A DNA stretch of 64,000 nucleotides. It comes from Myxococcales bacterium (GTDB lineage Bacteria > Myxococcota_A > Bradymonadia > UBA7976 > UBA1532). The DNA lies in contig JACKDP010000009.1 in NCBI GenBank assembly GCA_020633435.1, positions 362,095 through 426,094 on the forward strand, given 5' to 3'. Below are positions 47,448 through 55,557 of the stretch, in pieces. A program made the position numbers and the translations under genes. Below the pieces are notes generated by a model. The model searched no databases, had not been told where the DNA came from, and saw only the letters and a list, made by a program, of their open reading frames with translations. How positions within the stretch are numbered: position 1 is the stretch's first letter; every line of letters starts with the position of its first letter.

Positions 47448-48074
47448 ATGCGGTGGATGCTCGGGGGCGCGGCGGCGCTCGTGCTGTGGACGACCGACGC
47501 GGGCGCGACGGCGGCCCGGGTGCTCCAGGTGCCCAACGGCCCCGTCTACAACTGCGCGCTCTGCCACCTGAGCCCCCGCGGGGCCGGCCCGCGCACCCTC
47601 TTCGGGGAGGACGTCCGCGCGACGCTGCGCGGCACCGTCGTCGACTGGCCCACGCTCTGCGCCCGGGACTCCGACGGCGATGGGTACACGAACGGCGAGG
47701 AGCTGGGCGACCCGACCTGCATGTGGCGCCGGGGTGGCGAGGTCACCGGCCCGCCCACGAACCCCAATGATCCCCAGGACTTCCCGGTGATCCCGCCGGA
47801 CGCGGGCGCCATCGAGGACGCCGCCGTCGACGCCGCGCCGGCCGACGCGGCCCCGGCCCCCGACGCCATGGCGCAGCGCGTGGACGCCGGAGCCGACGCC
47901 GCGCGAGACCCCGACGCCGGGGGCCAGGGCGGCGCTGGCGGGGGCGCCGACATGTTCGTGATCGTCGAGAGCCCGGCGGACGACGAGGGCGGCTGCCGCC
48001 TCTCGCCGCGGGGATCGAGCCCCTGGCTCGCGCTGCTGCTGGTGCTCGGCCTCGCCCGCCGCCGCCGCCGCTGA
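47448..48074 (+). CDS. Exported cytochrome-like protein with MYXO-CTERM tail
   Basis: A 208-aa surface protein. A signal sequence is followed by one heme motif, CALCH (Cys36, Cys39, His40), then a calcium-loop repeat DSDGDGYTNGEELGDP of the thrombospondin type-3 kind. Next comes an Asp/Ala linker (DAAPADAAPAPDA) and a C-terminal tail of GGC, LALLLVLGL helix and six Arg. The tail is a clear MYXO-CTERM-like sorting signal. ATG 47448 has GGAAGG upstream. It resembles the first 130 residues of the DUF1549-like cytochrome at 12696-14111. Confidence 0.75.
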   Translation: MRWMLGGAAALVLWTTDAGATAARVLQVPNGPVYNCALCHLSPRGAGPRTLFGEDVRATLRGTVVDWPTLCARDSDGDGYTNGEELGDPTCMWRRGGEVTGPPTNPNDPQDFPVIPPDAGAIEDAAVDAAPADAAPAPDAMAQRVDAGADAARDPDAGGQGGAGGGADMFVIVESPADDEGGCRLSPRGSSPWLALLLVLGLARRRRR

Positions 48075-48077
48075 GCC

Positions 48078-48740
48078 TTGACGCACCTCGTCTCCGCCCC
48101 GCTGCCCTGCCCGGCCTGCGGCCACCTGGCCGACGCCGAGGTGCCCAGCTCCGTCAACGCCGGTCGATCGCCCGAGGTGCGCGCCGCCCTGCTGGCCGGT
48201 CGCTACCTCGCCCGGACGTGCGCCGCCTGCGGTGCCGACTTCCAGCCCGAGCCCGCGTTCGTCTACGTGGACGCCGAGCGGGGCGAGGCGGCCCTGGTGC
48301 GGCCCCCCGCCGACGCCCCCGCCTTCGAGCACTGGGAGCGCGTCACCGAGCGCGCCTTCTGGGGCCCGGCCCGGGACGCGCCCGATCGCTGGCAGCGCCA
48401 GGCCGGGCGCTTCGCCCTGCGCACCGTCTTCGGCCTCGACGCCCTGCGCGAGAAGCTGCTCTTGTGGAGCGCCGAGCTCGACGACCCCGTCGTCGAGGTG
48501 CTGAAGCTCGATCTGCGGCTGCGCCTGCCCGCCTTGCGGGACCGTCCGCTGGCGCTCCGCGCCGTGGCCTGCGACGCCGACGCCCTGCGCTTCGCCGACG
48601 CCGGCGACCCCGCCACCCTCGTCGTCGCGCCCCGGGGCCGCTACCTGCGCCTGCTCGCCGAGCGCGCCCACCTGGCCACCCGCTTCCCCGCGCTCTTCGG
48701 CCGGCCCTACGTCGACGCCGCCCGGCTCGCTGTCGACTGA
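48078..48740 (+). CDS. CpXC-domain protein
   Basis: A 220-aa cytoplasmic protein with an N-terminal CpXC zinc-ribbon-like domain: CPACGHLADAEVPSSVNAG and TCAACGADFQPEPAFVYVD, four Cys in two CxxC pairs. The remainder is an alpha/beta region of unknown function (LREKLLLWSAELDDPVVEVLKLDLR). The start is TTG 48078, three bases after the preceding stop. Function of the family is unknown; metal binding is likely. Confidence 0.7.
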   Translation: MTHLVSAPLPCPACGHLADAEVPSSVNAGRSPEVRAALLAGRYLARTCAACGADFQPEPAFVYVDAERGEAALVRPPADAPAFEHWERVTERAFWGPARDAPDRWQRQAGRFALRTVFGLDALREKLLLWSAELDDPVVEVLKLDLRLRLPALRDRPLALRAVACDADALRFADAGDPATLVVAPRGRYLRLLAERAHLATRFPALFGRPYVDAARLAVD

Positions 48741-48763
48741 CGTCGCGACGGGCGAAACACCGC

Positions 48764-48780
48764 TGAGACAAGCTGTCGCA
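48764..48780 (+). promoter_or_regulatory. Inverted repeat, possible activator site
   Basis: TGAGACA-AGC-TGTCGCA is a 17-bp inverted repeat with one mismatch, centred about 64 nt before the predicted start of the sigma54 transcript. A second perfect palindrome, CGTCGCGACG, lies at 48741-48750. Either could bind an enhancer-binding protein or a sulfur-responsive regulator. Confidence 0.4.
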
Positions 48781-48809
48781 TCGGGGCTTGCCAACGGGCC
48801 TCAACGGCG

Positions 48810-48824
48810 TGGCACGCGGCTTGC
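48810..48824 (+). promoter_or_regulatory. Sigma54 (RpoN) -24/-12 promoter
   Basis: TGGCACG-CGGC-TTGC matches the RpoN consensus at every fixed base, with GG (48811-48812) and GC (48823-48824) separated by ten bases. It lies 78 nt before the first gene of the persulfide operon, in a 162-nt intergenic gap. The expected start is near 48836. Confidence 0.75.
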
Positions 48825-48902
48825 GCAGGGGGAAGGGCGTACGACCCGACCCCGCCGACTGGCATCCTCTCCGCGGGGCCCTGGACGAGATTGGAGGCGC
48901 GC

Positions 48903-49334
48903 ATGCACACCGAACCTGGCTTCTGGATCTGGCCGCTGATCGGCGGCGCCCTCATCGGCGGGTCGGCCGCGCTGATGATGGCACTCCACGGCCGCATCGC
49001 CGGCATCTCCGGCATCGTCTCCGGCCTCATCACCGGCGACCGGGCCCTCTGGCGGAGCCTCTTCGTCGGCGGCCTGATCGTCGGCGGCCTGGCCATGTAC
49101 CTGCTGCAGCCCACGTCGTTCACCCTGGCCGCCGACCGCTCTCTCGGCGCGACGGCCCTGGCCGGCCTGCTGGTGGGCCTCGGGACGCGCCTGGGCAACG
49201 GCTGCACGTCGGGCCACGGGGTCTGCGGCATCGCCCGCCTGTCCCCCCGCTCCATCGTGGCCACCATCACCTTCATGGCGACTGGCGCCCTCACCGTGGT
49301 GGTGGTGCGCAGCTTCTTCGGAGGGAGGATCTGA
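48903..49334 (+). CDS. YeeE/YedE-family membrane protein, N-terminal half
   Basis: A 143-aa protein with four membrane helices and the family motif LGTRLGNGCTSGHGVCG, whose Cys is involved in sulfur-compound transport in YeeE. It is the first half of a split transporter; the second half is the next gene (one-base overlap, TGATG). ATG 48903 has GGAGG upstream. Context with a persulfide dioxygenase points to sulfide, persulfide or thiosulfate handling. Confidence 0.88.
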   Translation: MHTEPGFWIWPLIGGALIGGSAALMMALHGRIAGISGIVSGLITGDRALWRSLFVGGLIVGGLAMYLLQPTSFTLAADRSLGATALAGLLVGLGTRLGNGCTSGHGVCGIARLSPRSIVATITFMATGALTVVVVRSFFGGRI

Positions 49335-49774
49335 TGAAGTCGCTCTCGCTCTTCGCCGCGGGCCTGATGTTCGCCGCCGGCCTCGCCCTCTCGGGCATGA
49401 CGCAGCCCGCGAAGGTGATTGGATTCCTTGACTTTTTCGGTGCGTGGGACCCGGCCCTCATCTTCGTGATGGTGGGCGCCATCGCGGTGAACTTCGTCGC
49501 GCTGCGCTTCATCCTGCGCCAGCCGAAGCCGGTCTTCGCCGCGTCCTTCGGCATCCCGACCCGGCGCGATCTCGATCCGCGCCTCATCGGCGGCTCGGCC
49601 ATCTTCGGGGTGGGCTGGGGCCTCGCCGGGTTCTGCCCCGGCCCGGCCCTCACCTCCCTGCCGACGCTGGCCACGCCCATCCTGGTCTTCGTGGGCTTCA
49701 TGCTGGCGGGCATGGCCCTGTTCGACCTGGTGGAGCACGCCCGCATCCGCCGCACCTCGACTTCTCACGGCTGA
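49334..49774 (+). CDS. YeeE/YedE-family membrane protein, C-terminal half
   Basis: A 146-aa membrane protein with the partner motif GVGWGLAGFCPGPALTSL (DUF6691-like). It begins LFAAGLMFAAGLALSGMTQPAKV, typical of the second half. It overlaps the first half by one base and lies 13 nt before the persulfide dioxygenase. The two halves should assemble into one transporter. Confidence 0.88.
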   Translation: MKSLSLFAAGLMFAAGLALSGMTQPAKVIGFLDFFGAWDPALIFVMVGAIAVNFVALRFILRQPKPVFAASFGIPTRRDLDPRLIGGSAIFGVGWGLAGFCPGPALTSLPTLATPILVFVGFMLAGMALFDLVEHARIRRTSTSHG

Positions 49775-49787
49775 CCCTGGAGGCACC

Positions 49788-50696
49788 ATGGACCGCCCGC
49801 ACTGCGTGCAGCACTTCTACGATGACCGCACCAACACCCTGACCTACGTGGTCGCTGATCTGGCGTCCCGCGACGCCATCGTCATCGACCCGGTGCTCGA
49901 CTACGATCCCGTCGGCTCGAAGGTCTTCACCGAGTCCGCCGACCGCGTCGTCGACTGGCTCCGGGCGCGGGAGCTGCGGCTCCACGCCATCCTGGAGACC
50001 CACGCCCACGCCGACCACCTGTCGGGGGCCCGCTACCTGAAGGCCCGCTTCCCCGACGCCGAGCTGGCCATCGGCGCCCGCATCACCGAGGTGCAGCGCG
50101 TCTTCAAGATGGTCTTCGATCTGCCCGAGGACTTCCCCACGGACGGCCGCCAGTTCGACCGCCTGCTGGAGGATGGCGAGGTGTACCGGGCCGGCACCAT
50201 CGAGGTGAAGACCATCTCGACCCCCGGCCACACCCCGGCGTGCGTGACGTATGAGATCGACGGCGCCCTCTTCACCGGCGACCTCATCTTCATGCCCGAC
50301 CAGGGCACGGGGCGCTGCGACTTCCCGGCCGGCTCGGCCCAGGCCATGTACACGTCGGTCACGGACCGCATCTACCGCCACGGCGACGACACCCGCATCT
50401 ACGTGGGTCATGACTACCAGCCCGAGGGCCGCGAGGTGCGCTGGCAGACCACCGTGGGCGAGCAGCGCGCCACCAACGTCCAGCTCCCGGGCGATCTGTC
50501 GGAGGGCGAGTTCATCAAGCGCCGCGAGGCGCGCGACAAGCTGCTGGCCGCGCCCAAGCTGCTCTACCAGAGCGTGCAGGTGAACATCGACGCGGGCCGC
50601 CTGCCCCGCACGGGCGGCGAGCGCCGCTACCTGAAGATCCCGGTGAACGTCTTCCGACCCGAGGGCGAGGGCTCCCTCACCCTGGACGACATCTAG
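49788..50696 (+). CDS. Persulfide dioxygenase (Blh/ETHE1-like)
   Basis: A 302-aa metallo-beta-lactamase-fold enzyme that oxidises glutathione persulfide to sulfite. It has iron-binding THAHADHLSGARYL, TPGHTPACVTYEIDG, FTGDLIFMPDQGTGRCDFPAGSA and VGHDYQPEGREVRW, all typical of Blh/ETHE1-type enzymes. ATG 49788 follows GGAGG. With the two YeeE halves it forms the classic sulfide-detoxification operon, here behind a sigma54 promoter instead of a BigR-type repressor gene. The stop shares CTAG with the convergent gene. Confidence 0.9.
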   Translation: MDRPHCVQHFYDDRTNTLTYVVADLASRDAIVIDPVLDYDPVGSKVFTESADRVVDWLRARELRLHAILETHAHADHLSGARYLKARFPDAELAIGARITEVQRVFKMVFDLPEDFPTDGRQFDRLLEDGEVYRAGTIEVKTISTPGHTPACVTYEIDGALFTGDLIFMPDQGTGRCDFPAGSAQAMYTSVTDRIYRHGDDTRIYVGHDYQPEGREVRWQTTVGEQRATNVQLPGDLSEGEFIKRREARDKLLAAPKLLYQSVQVNIDAGRLPRTGGERRYLKIPVNVFRPEGEGSLTLDDI

Positions 50697-50896
50697 TCGG
50701 CCGGCCGCTCGCCGCCTTCCTCCGCGCAGGCGGCGCAGCCCAGCGTCTCGCCCACCATCGCCGCCCGGCCCGCCGGCGTCAGGACCCAGGGCCGCTCCAC
50801 CAGGGGCGGCCGGTGCCGGACGTGCCGGCGGTGCCCGCAGGCGAGCAGCGCGATCCAGTCCCCCGCCTCGTCCTGGATGAACCCGGTGATGGTCAC
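50693..50896 (-). CDS. DUF3565-like small zinc-ribbon protein
   Basis: A 67-aa protein (ITGFIQDEAGDWIALLACGH, HRPPLVERPW, LGCAACAEE) of the DUF3565 type with Cys/His metal-binding candidates. GTG 50896 overlaps the upstream thioesterase stop (GTGA). Function is unknown. Confidence 0.75.
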   Translation of the reverse strand: MTITGFIQDEAGDWIALLACGHRRHVRHRPPLVERPWVLTPAGRAAMVGETLGCAACAEEGGERPAD

Positions 50897-51363
50897 GTCG
50901 CTCGCGGCCCGCGGGTGAGGGTGAGGAACGTCCCCGTCGCGGTGGCGTGCACGGTGCCGTCCGGCCCGACGAGCCGCCCCGACGTCCGCACCTTGCGACC
51001 CTCGACGGCCCCGACGGCCGCGCTCACGCGGCACGACCGCAGCAGCGGCAGCGACCGCTCGAAGCGCACGCTGATCTCCCCCGCCAGCACCGGATGCCCG
51101 GCGATCCAGGCGGCGCCGCCCATGGCCTCGTCGAGCACGGCCGCCATGCTGCCGCCGTGGGCGTGGCCGGGCGGCCCCTCGGCCCGCGGGCCGAACCAGG
51201 CCTTGCCGACCAGGGCCCCGGCCTCGTCCTTGAACCAGCGCACCGAGACGGGAGCCTGACCGACGGGCTGACCCAGGAGCTGGGCCGCCGGGTCACCGAC
51301 CAGCAGGTGTGGGAGGGTGGTGGGGATCCAGCCCGGATCCCCGGCGAGCGGATCGTCGCTCAC
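50893..51363 (-). CDS. PaaI-like hotdog thioesterase
   Basis: A 156-aa hotdog-fold protein with the active-site segment GHAHGGSMAAVLDEAMGGAA and strands ISVRFERSLPLLRSCRVSAAV and HATATGTFLTL. It probably cleaves acyl-CoA or acyl-ACP. GTG 51363 overlaps the upstream lipoprotein stop, and its own stop overlaps the DUF3565 gene start. All three are therefore translationally chained. Confidence 0.85.
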   Translation of the reverse strand: MSDDPLAGDPGWIPTTLPHLLVGDPAAQLLGQPVGQAPVSVRWFKDEAGALVGKAWFGPRAEGPPGHAHGGSMAAVLDEAMGGAAWIAGHPVLAGEISVRFERSLPLLRSCRVSAAVGAVEGRKVRTSGRLVGPDGTVHATATGTFLTLTRGPRAT

Positions 51364-53243
51364 TCGTTGACGATGTCGCACTCGGGCGGCGGGCACTCCT
51401 CGTCGCCGCGGCAGCCCTCGAAGCAGCCGTTGAACGACAGCTCCTGGTCGCCGATGCGCAGGCTGCCGATCCACTTGCCGTTCTGCAGGCGGTCGATCTC
51501 GAGGTTGCCGTCCTCGTCCACGGGGATGGCGGTGCCGCGGAGCTGGAAGGCCTCCGGGGCGAAGTCGAGCCGGCGGATCTGGTCGTAGAGGATCTCGCTG
51601 AGCGCGGCCACCAGGATGTCCTCGCACAGCCCCGAGTTGGGGTCGCCGAAGAAGTCGTTGATGTCCTCGCAGGGCAGCAGCGTGCCGAGCAGCTCCTCCA
51701 GGGTGATGGGGCCGGGCTGGCCGACGATCGCCGGGATGATCCACGCCTCGGCCAGGCCGAGGATGATGATGCCGTAGCGGAAGTTCAGGCTGTGGGGCTC
51801 GATGACCAGGTACAGGTCGGAGCGGCCGGTGTCGGGATCCTCGCGGCTCTCCAGGTACGACTCGAAGACGCCGGCGATGGGGCGGCGCTCCTGGTCCAGG
51901 TTGCCGATGGCGAACTGGCGCTGGCAGTTCTCGCCCATGGGGCAGCCGTTGCGCCACTGGAAGCGGAACTGCTGCCAGCGGTTGTCGGTGCCGGTGATCA
52001 GGTTGTCCATGTCGGGCCCGGGCACCGTGAACTCGATCTCGCCGATGGTGGTGAACCGCTGGACGATGGTGAGGATGTCGCTGATGACGGTCAGCACCCG
52101 CAGGATCTCCGGGGGCACGAACCGCTCGATCAGGCGATCCACCAGCGGCGCGACGATGGTCTCGACCACGTTGCAGATGCCGTCGTCGATGTTCACCAGG
52201 TCGCAGAACAGCTCCACGATGGCGTCGCCCCGGTCGCCGTCGCCGCCGCCGAGGACGCGCAGCACGTCGAGGACGTCGGCCACCGTGCCGAGGGCGCCGT
52301 TCATGCTGCTGCGCAGCACGCCGCTCAGGTCGAACTTGTTGACGACCGTGAACTTGCCCTTGAACTGCAGGGGCAGGTCCTTGGCGTTGATCTCGACCAC
52401 CGCCACCTCGCCGCCGCGGATGAGCGCCCCGTCCACGCAGCCGAAGGCCACGGTGTTGCCCATCTGGTTCTGCACGCTGGCGGTGACGCTGAACGTCAGG
52501 CCGTCATCGAGGTCGTTCTGGAAGACCTCGTTGTTGACCTCGTTGAACGGCGTGATCGCGGGCAGCGAGAAGTAGGCGCCCTGCAGGTTGGGCACCGTGT
52601 CGCGCAGGAAGTCGCAGTTCTGCCGATCGAAGAGGTCCACCCGGGCCTCGGTGACCGTGCGGAAGTCGTAGCGGCCCTCGGCGTCGTCGTAGAGCACCCG
52701 CACCCGGATGCTGCCGGAGCCCTCGCGGGCGACCAGCACGTTGAACTGCACCGGATCGGCCCCGTCGGCCTCGACCTTCAGCTTCGCCCGGATGTCGCGC
52801 ATGCCGGCCCGCAGCTGGAACGTGGCCCGGCCGCTGGCGTCGGTGACCTTGCGCTGCCCGCGCACGAAGGCGGTGCCCTCGTAGCCCTGGGCGCTGCGGT
52901 CCTGGTTCATCTCGTCGAGCAGCGTGGCGGTGAGGGTGGCGTTCGCGACGCCCCGCTCCTGGCCGTCGACGTCGCGCCCCACGAACTCGACCGTGAAGTC
53001 GCCCGTCTGATCGAAGTAGAGCAGCCGGTCGATCTCCCCGACGATGCGCAGCTCGCGGGCGCCGACCACGGGCGGCGCGCCCATGTCGACGGGCGGCCCC
53101 GTCATGAACATGTCCTGCTCGACGGGCAGCATGTCGGGCGCGACCGCGCTGTCGGCCTCCCCGCTGGGCGTCGCGTCGGCGCAAGCAGCCAGCCAGCCGG
53201 CCGCTACCAGGATCAGGCACCACCGGGTGTCGAGGTGGTTCAT
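51360..53243 (-). CDS. Large lipoprotein with Ig-like N-terminal domain
   Basis: A 627-aa lipoprotein; the signal ends in AGWLAAC, then a linker with PDM/QDM units. Residues about 65-200 form a beta-sandwich like bacterial Ig/CARDB domains (ASGRATFQLRAGMRDIRAKLKVEA). The rest is a globular region with several Cys and long hydrophobic stretches and no known motif. ATG 53243 has GGGGGAG upstream. A sigma70-type promoter lies at 53393-53421. It heads the set with the thioesterase and DUF3565 gene. Function is unknown. Confidence 0.65.
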   Translation of the reverse strand: MNHLDTRWCLILVAAGWLAACADATPSGEADSAVAPDMLPVEQDMFMTGPPVDMGAPPVVGARELRIVGEIDRLLYFDQTGDFTVEFVGRDVDGQERGVANATLTATLLDEMNQDRSAQGYEGTAFVRGQRKVTDASGRATFQLRAGMRDIRAKLKVEADGADPVQFNVLVAREGSGSIRVRVLYDDAEGRYDFRTVTEARVDLFDRQNCDFLRDTVPNLQGAYFSLPAITPFNEVNNEVFQNDLDDGLTFSVTASVQNQMGNTVAFGCVDGALIRGGEVAVVEINAKDLPLQFKGKFTVVNKFDLSGVLRSSMNGALGTVADVLDVLRVLGGGDGDRGDAIVELFCDLVNIDDGICNVVETIVAPLVDRLIERFVPPEILRVLTVISDILTIVQRFTTIGEIEFTVPGPDMDNLITGTDNRWQQFRFQWRNGCPMGENCQRQFAIGNLDQERRPIAGVFESYLESREDPDTGRSDLYLVIEPHSLNFRYGIIILGLAEAWIIPAIVGQPGPITLEELLGTLLPCEDINDFFGDPNSGLCEDILVAALSEILYDQIRRLDFAPEAFQLRGTAIPVDEDGNLEIDRLQNGKWIGSLRIGDQELSFNGCFEGCRGDEECPPPECDIVNE

Positions 53244-53392
53244 CAAGGCTCCCCCATCGCTCAGGCTTCGCGGCGAACGGCCGCCCCCGGGACCAGGCCC
53301 CGGCCATGGCGTCCACGCCCCTCACCCATCACCGGATGGGTGGAGCGGCGCGTGTCTCCCCCCCAAGGGGCCCGACCGCGAAGAACGGCGCC

Positions 53393-53421
53393 ATTGTGGA
53401 GGAATGGACAGAACAGGTCAA
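53393..53421 (-). promoter_or_regulatory. Sigma70-type promoter for the lipoprotein set
   Basis: On the minus strand TTGACC (53421-53416), a 17-nt spacer and CACAAT (53398-53393) give a leader of about 145 nt before the ATG at 53243. Confidence 0.5.
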
Positions 53422-53443
53422 AGGCTGGGAGCGAGCCGCCGGC

Positions 53444-54592
53444 TCACATCTCGCGCAGGCGCTCCAGGGCGATCTCGAGGCGCCGGAGCACGTCGAGCGT
53501 CTGCTCCACGGTGCCCACGGAGAAGCGCACATAGCCGGGCAGGTGGCTGATCTGCGAGCGGTCCCGCACGTACACCCCGGCCTCCCGCAGCAGGCGGACG
53601 ACCCAGGGCGCCCGATCGAAGCGCACCATCACATAGTTGGCCGGCGTCCACCGGAACGTGAAGCCCCGGCTCTCGAACCACTGCGCCATGATGCGCTTGC
53701 TGGCGTCCACCTCGGCCACGTAGGCCTTCAGGTAGTCCTGGTCGGCCAGGGCCGCCATCGCGCCGATCTGGGCCAGCACGTTGACGCTCTTCGGGTTGAA
53801 CACCCGGCGGAGGTCCTGGATGGTCTGCTCGTGCCCGAAGCAGTAGCCGATGCGCAGGCCGGCCATCGCGTACGCCTTCGAGAACGTCCGCGTCACCACC
53901 AGGTTGGAGTACGTCTCCAGCAGGTGGAGGGCGGTCCGCCCCGCGAATTCGGAGTACGCTTCATCCACGATCACCAGCGTCTTGGGCGCAGCGGCCAGTA
54001 GAGTAGCCACCTCGTCGGCGTCGTAGAGCACCCCGGTGGGGTTGTTCGGGTTCACCAGGTAGAAGACCCGGGGCTGGATCTGCTCCAGCGCGGCCTTCAA
54101 CCCCGCGACATCCTTGGTGAACGGATCGGGCGCGTAGTGGTGCACGATCTCGGCCCCGCGGGCCTGGGCGAACACCAGGAAGTGCTGGTAGGTGGGCGAC
54201 GCCACGAGCACCGGATCGCCCGGATCGAGGTACGTCTTGCACACCGTGTCGAGGGCGTCATCGCTGCCGTTCGTGATGAGCAGCCGATCCCCCGGGACCC
54301 CGTAGAACGCCGACAGGCGCTCGATCAGGTTGGTGCTGTTGAGCACCGGGTACCAGTTGAGGTGGTGCATGTTGCCGAGGAAGGCCGAGATCGCCTCGAT
54401 GACCTTCGGCGACGGGGGCACCGTGGCCTCGTTCCAGTCGAGCTTGTGCGGGAGCTGGGCGGGGCGCTGGTGGATCTCGTCCAGGGACGAGACGGCCTTG
54501 TAGGGCTCGACCTCGCGGACGGCCCGCGCCACCTGGATCCCGTCGGGATGGCTGGCGGAGACCTCGGCGACTTTCAAATGGGTGGGCGACAT
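53444..54592 (-). CDS. hisC: Histidinol-phosphate aminotransferase-like enzyme
   Basis: A 382-aa class I/II aminotransferase of the HisC type (PLP). It has NGSDDALDTVCKTYLDPGD, NPNNPTG, IVDEAYSEFAG and the Schiff-base Lys in TRTFSKAYAMAGLRIGY. The N-terminus starts the HisC motif KLDWNEATVPPSPKV. ATG 54592 is preferred to GTG 54598. It stands alone, away from other his genes, so a paralogous role on another aromatic or phosphonate substrate cannot be excluded. Confidence 0.82.
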   Translation of the reverse strand: MSPTHLKVAEVSASHPDGIQVARAVREVEPYKAVSSLDEIHQRPAQLPHKLDWNEATVPPSPKVIEAISAFLGNMHHLNWYPVLNSTNLIERLSAFYGVPGDRLLITNGSDDALDTVCKTYLDPGDPVLVASPTYQHFLVFAQARGAEIVHHYAPDPFTKDVAGLKAALEQIQPRVFYLVNPNNPTGVLYDADEVATLLAAAPKTLVIVDEAYSEFAGRTALHLLETYSNLVVTRTFSKAYAMAGLRIGYCFGHEQTIQDLRRVFNPKSVNVLAQIGAMAALADQDYLKAYVAEVDASKRIMAQWFESRGFTFRWTPANYVMVRFDRAPWVVRLLREAGVYVRDRSQISHLPGYVRFSVGTVEQTLDVLRRLEIALERLREM

Positions 54593-54789
54593 GGGCACAT
54601 CCGGTCGACTGGGGCGCAGCGCGCCTACCTACACCAAGAACCGCGCGAAGCAAACGGCCGCGGGCCGACCCTTGGCAGGGGGGCGGGACCCGGAGTACCG
54701 TATCGGCGGCGGTGGCGCGAAGCGCGCCCCTACTTGGGCACGGACCATCAGCAAGGGGCGTGCCACCCGCGCACCCGGGGCAGGAGGCC

Positions 54790-55557
54790 ATGAGCCAGCA
54801 CCGTCGCACCGTCCGGCACCCTTGCAGCCTCGTGGTTCGCCTCGTGGACGGGGGCCGATCCCAGCCAGCCATCGCCGCCGATGTCTCCGAGCACGGCCTC
54901 TTCGTCCGCACCGACGAGCACTGGATCGCCAACGCCCTCGTGCGCCTGCACGTCCAGGATCCCGAGGATCCACGGCCCCTGGCGCTCCTCGGCATCGTCG
55001 CGCGCTGGCTGCCCTCCGGCGGACCCCAGCGCGAGGGCGCCGAGGGCCCGGGCATCGGCGTGTCCCTCTTCGGCAACGGCCGCGAGGTCGAGACGCGCTG
55101 GCGGGCCCTCGTGCGCCGCGCCGCCGCCGCCGACGCCGGCTGGCGCGAGCCCTTCGCGTTGCCTCCCGGCGCCATCGACGCCGTGCGCCGGGCGCACACC
55201 CGCCGCTCGGCCCTCCTGGCCGTCGAGGTCGAGGCCGCCGGCGTGACCACCTCCGCCGACCTGCTCGACGTGAGCGAGGGCGGCGCCCTCCTGCGCGTCG
55301 AGAGCCCGGTCGACGTCGAGACGTCCCTGCGCCTCCGCCTCAGCGCCCGCAAGGGCGAGGCCGTCGAGCTGCACGCCCTGGCGGTCCGCGCCGTGCCCCC
55401 GGCCCCCGACGCCCTCGTCGGCGTGCGGTTCATCCCCCTGGCCGAGGCCGAGACGGCCGCCTTCGCCGACTTCCTGCGGCGCCACGCCCCCGTGCGGCGC
55501 AGCCTGCCAGCCTTCCTGCCCAGCTTCCCCACGCGGGAGGAGACGACGGATTCATGA
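54790..55557 (+). CDS. Protein with two PilZ domains
   Basis: A 255-aa soluble protein. Both halves look like PilZ c-di-GMP domains: HRRTVRHPCSLVVRL ... DVSEHGLFVRT in the first, and RSALLAVEVEA ... LDVSEGGALLRV ... LVGVRFIPL in the second. The first carries an RxxxR-type motif (RRTVRH) and DxSxxG; the second has DVSEGG but a weak Arg motif. ATG 54790 has GGAGG upstream. It overlaps the next gene by four bases (ATGA). It is a candidate c-di-GMP-responsive regulator of the downstream unit. Confidence 0.75.
   Translation: MSQHRRTVRHPCSLVVRLVDGGRSQPAIAADVSEHGLFVRTDEHWIANALVRLHVQDPEDPRPLALLGIVARWLPSGGPQREGAEGPGIGVSLFGNGREVETRWRALVRRAAAADAGWREPFALPPGAIDAVRRAHTRRSALLAVEVEAAGVTTSADLLDVSEGGALLRVESPVDVETSLRLRLSARKGEAVELHALAVRAVPPAPDALVGVRFIPLAEAETAAFADFLRRHAPVRRSLPAFLPSFPTREETTDS

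Noticed and set aside
53444..54592. Histidine biosynthesis operon
   Set aside because: Only the HisC-like gene is present; flanking genes are unrelated lipoprotein and PilZ genes.
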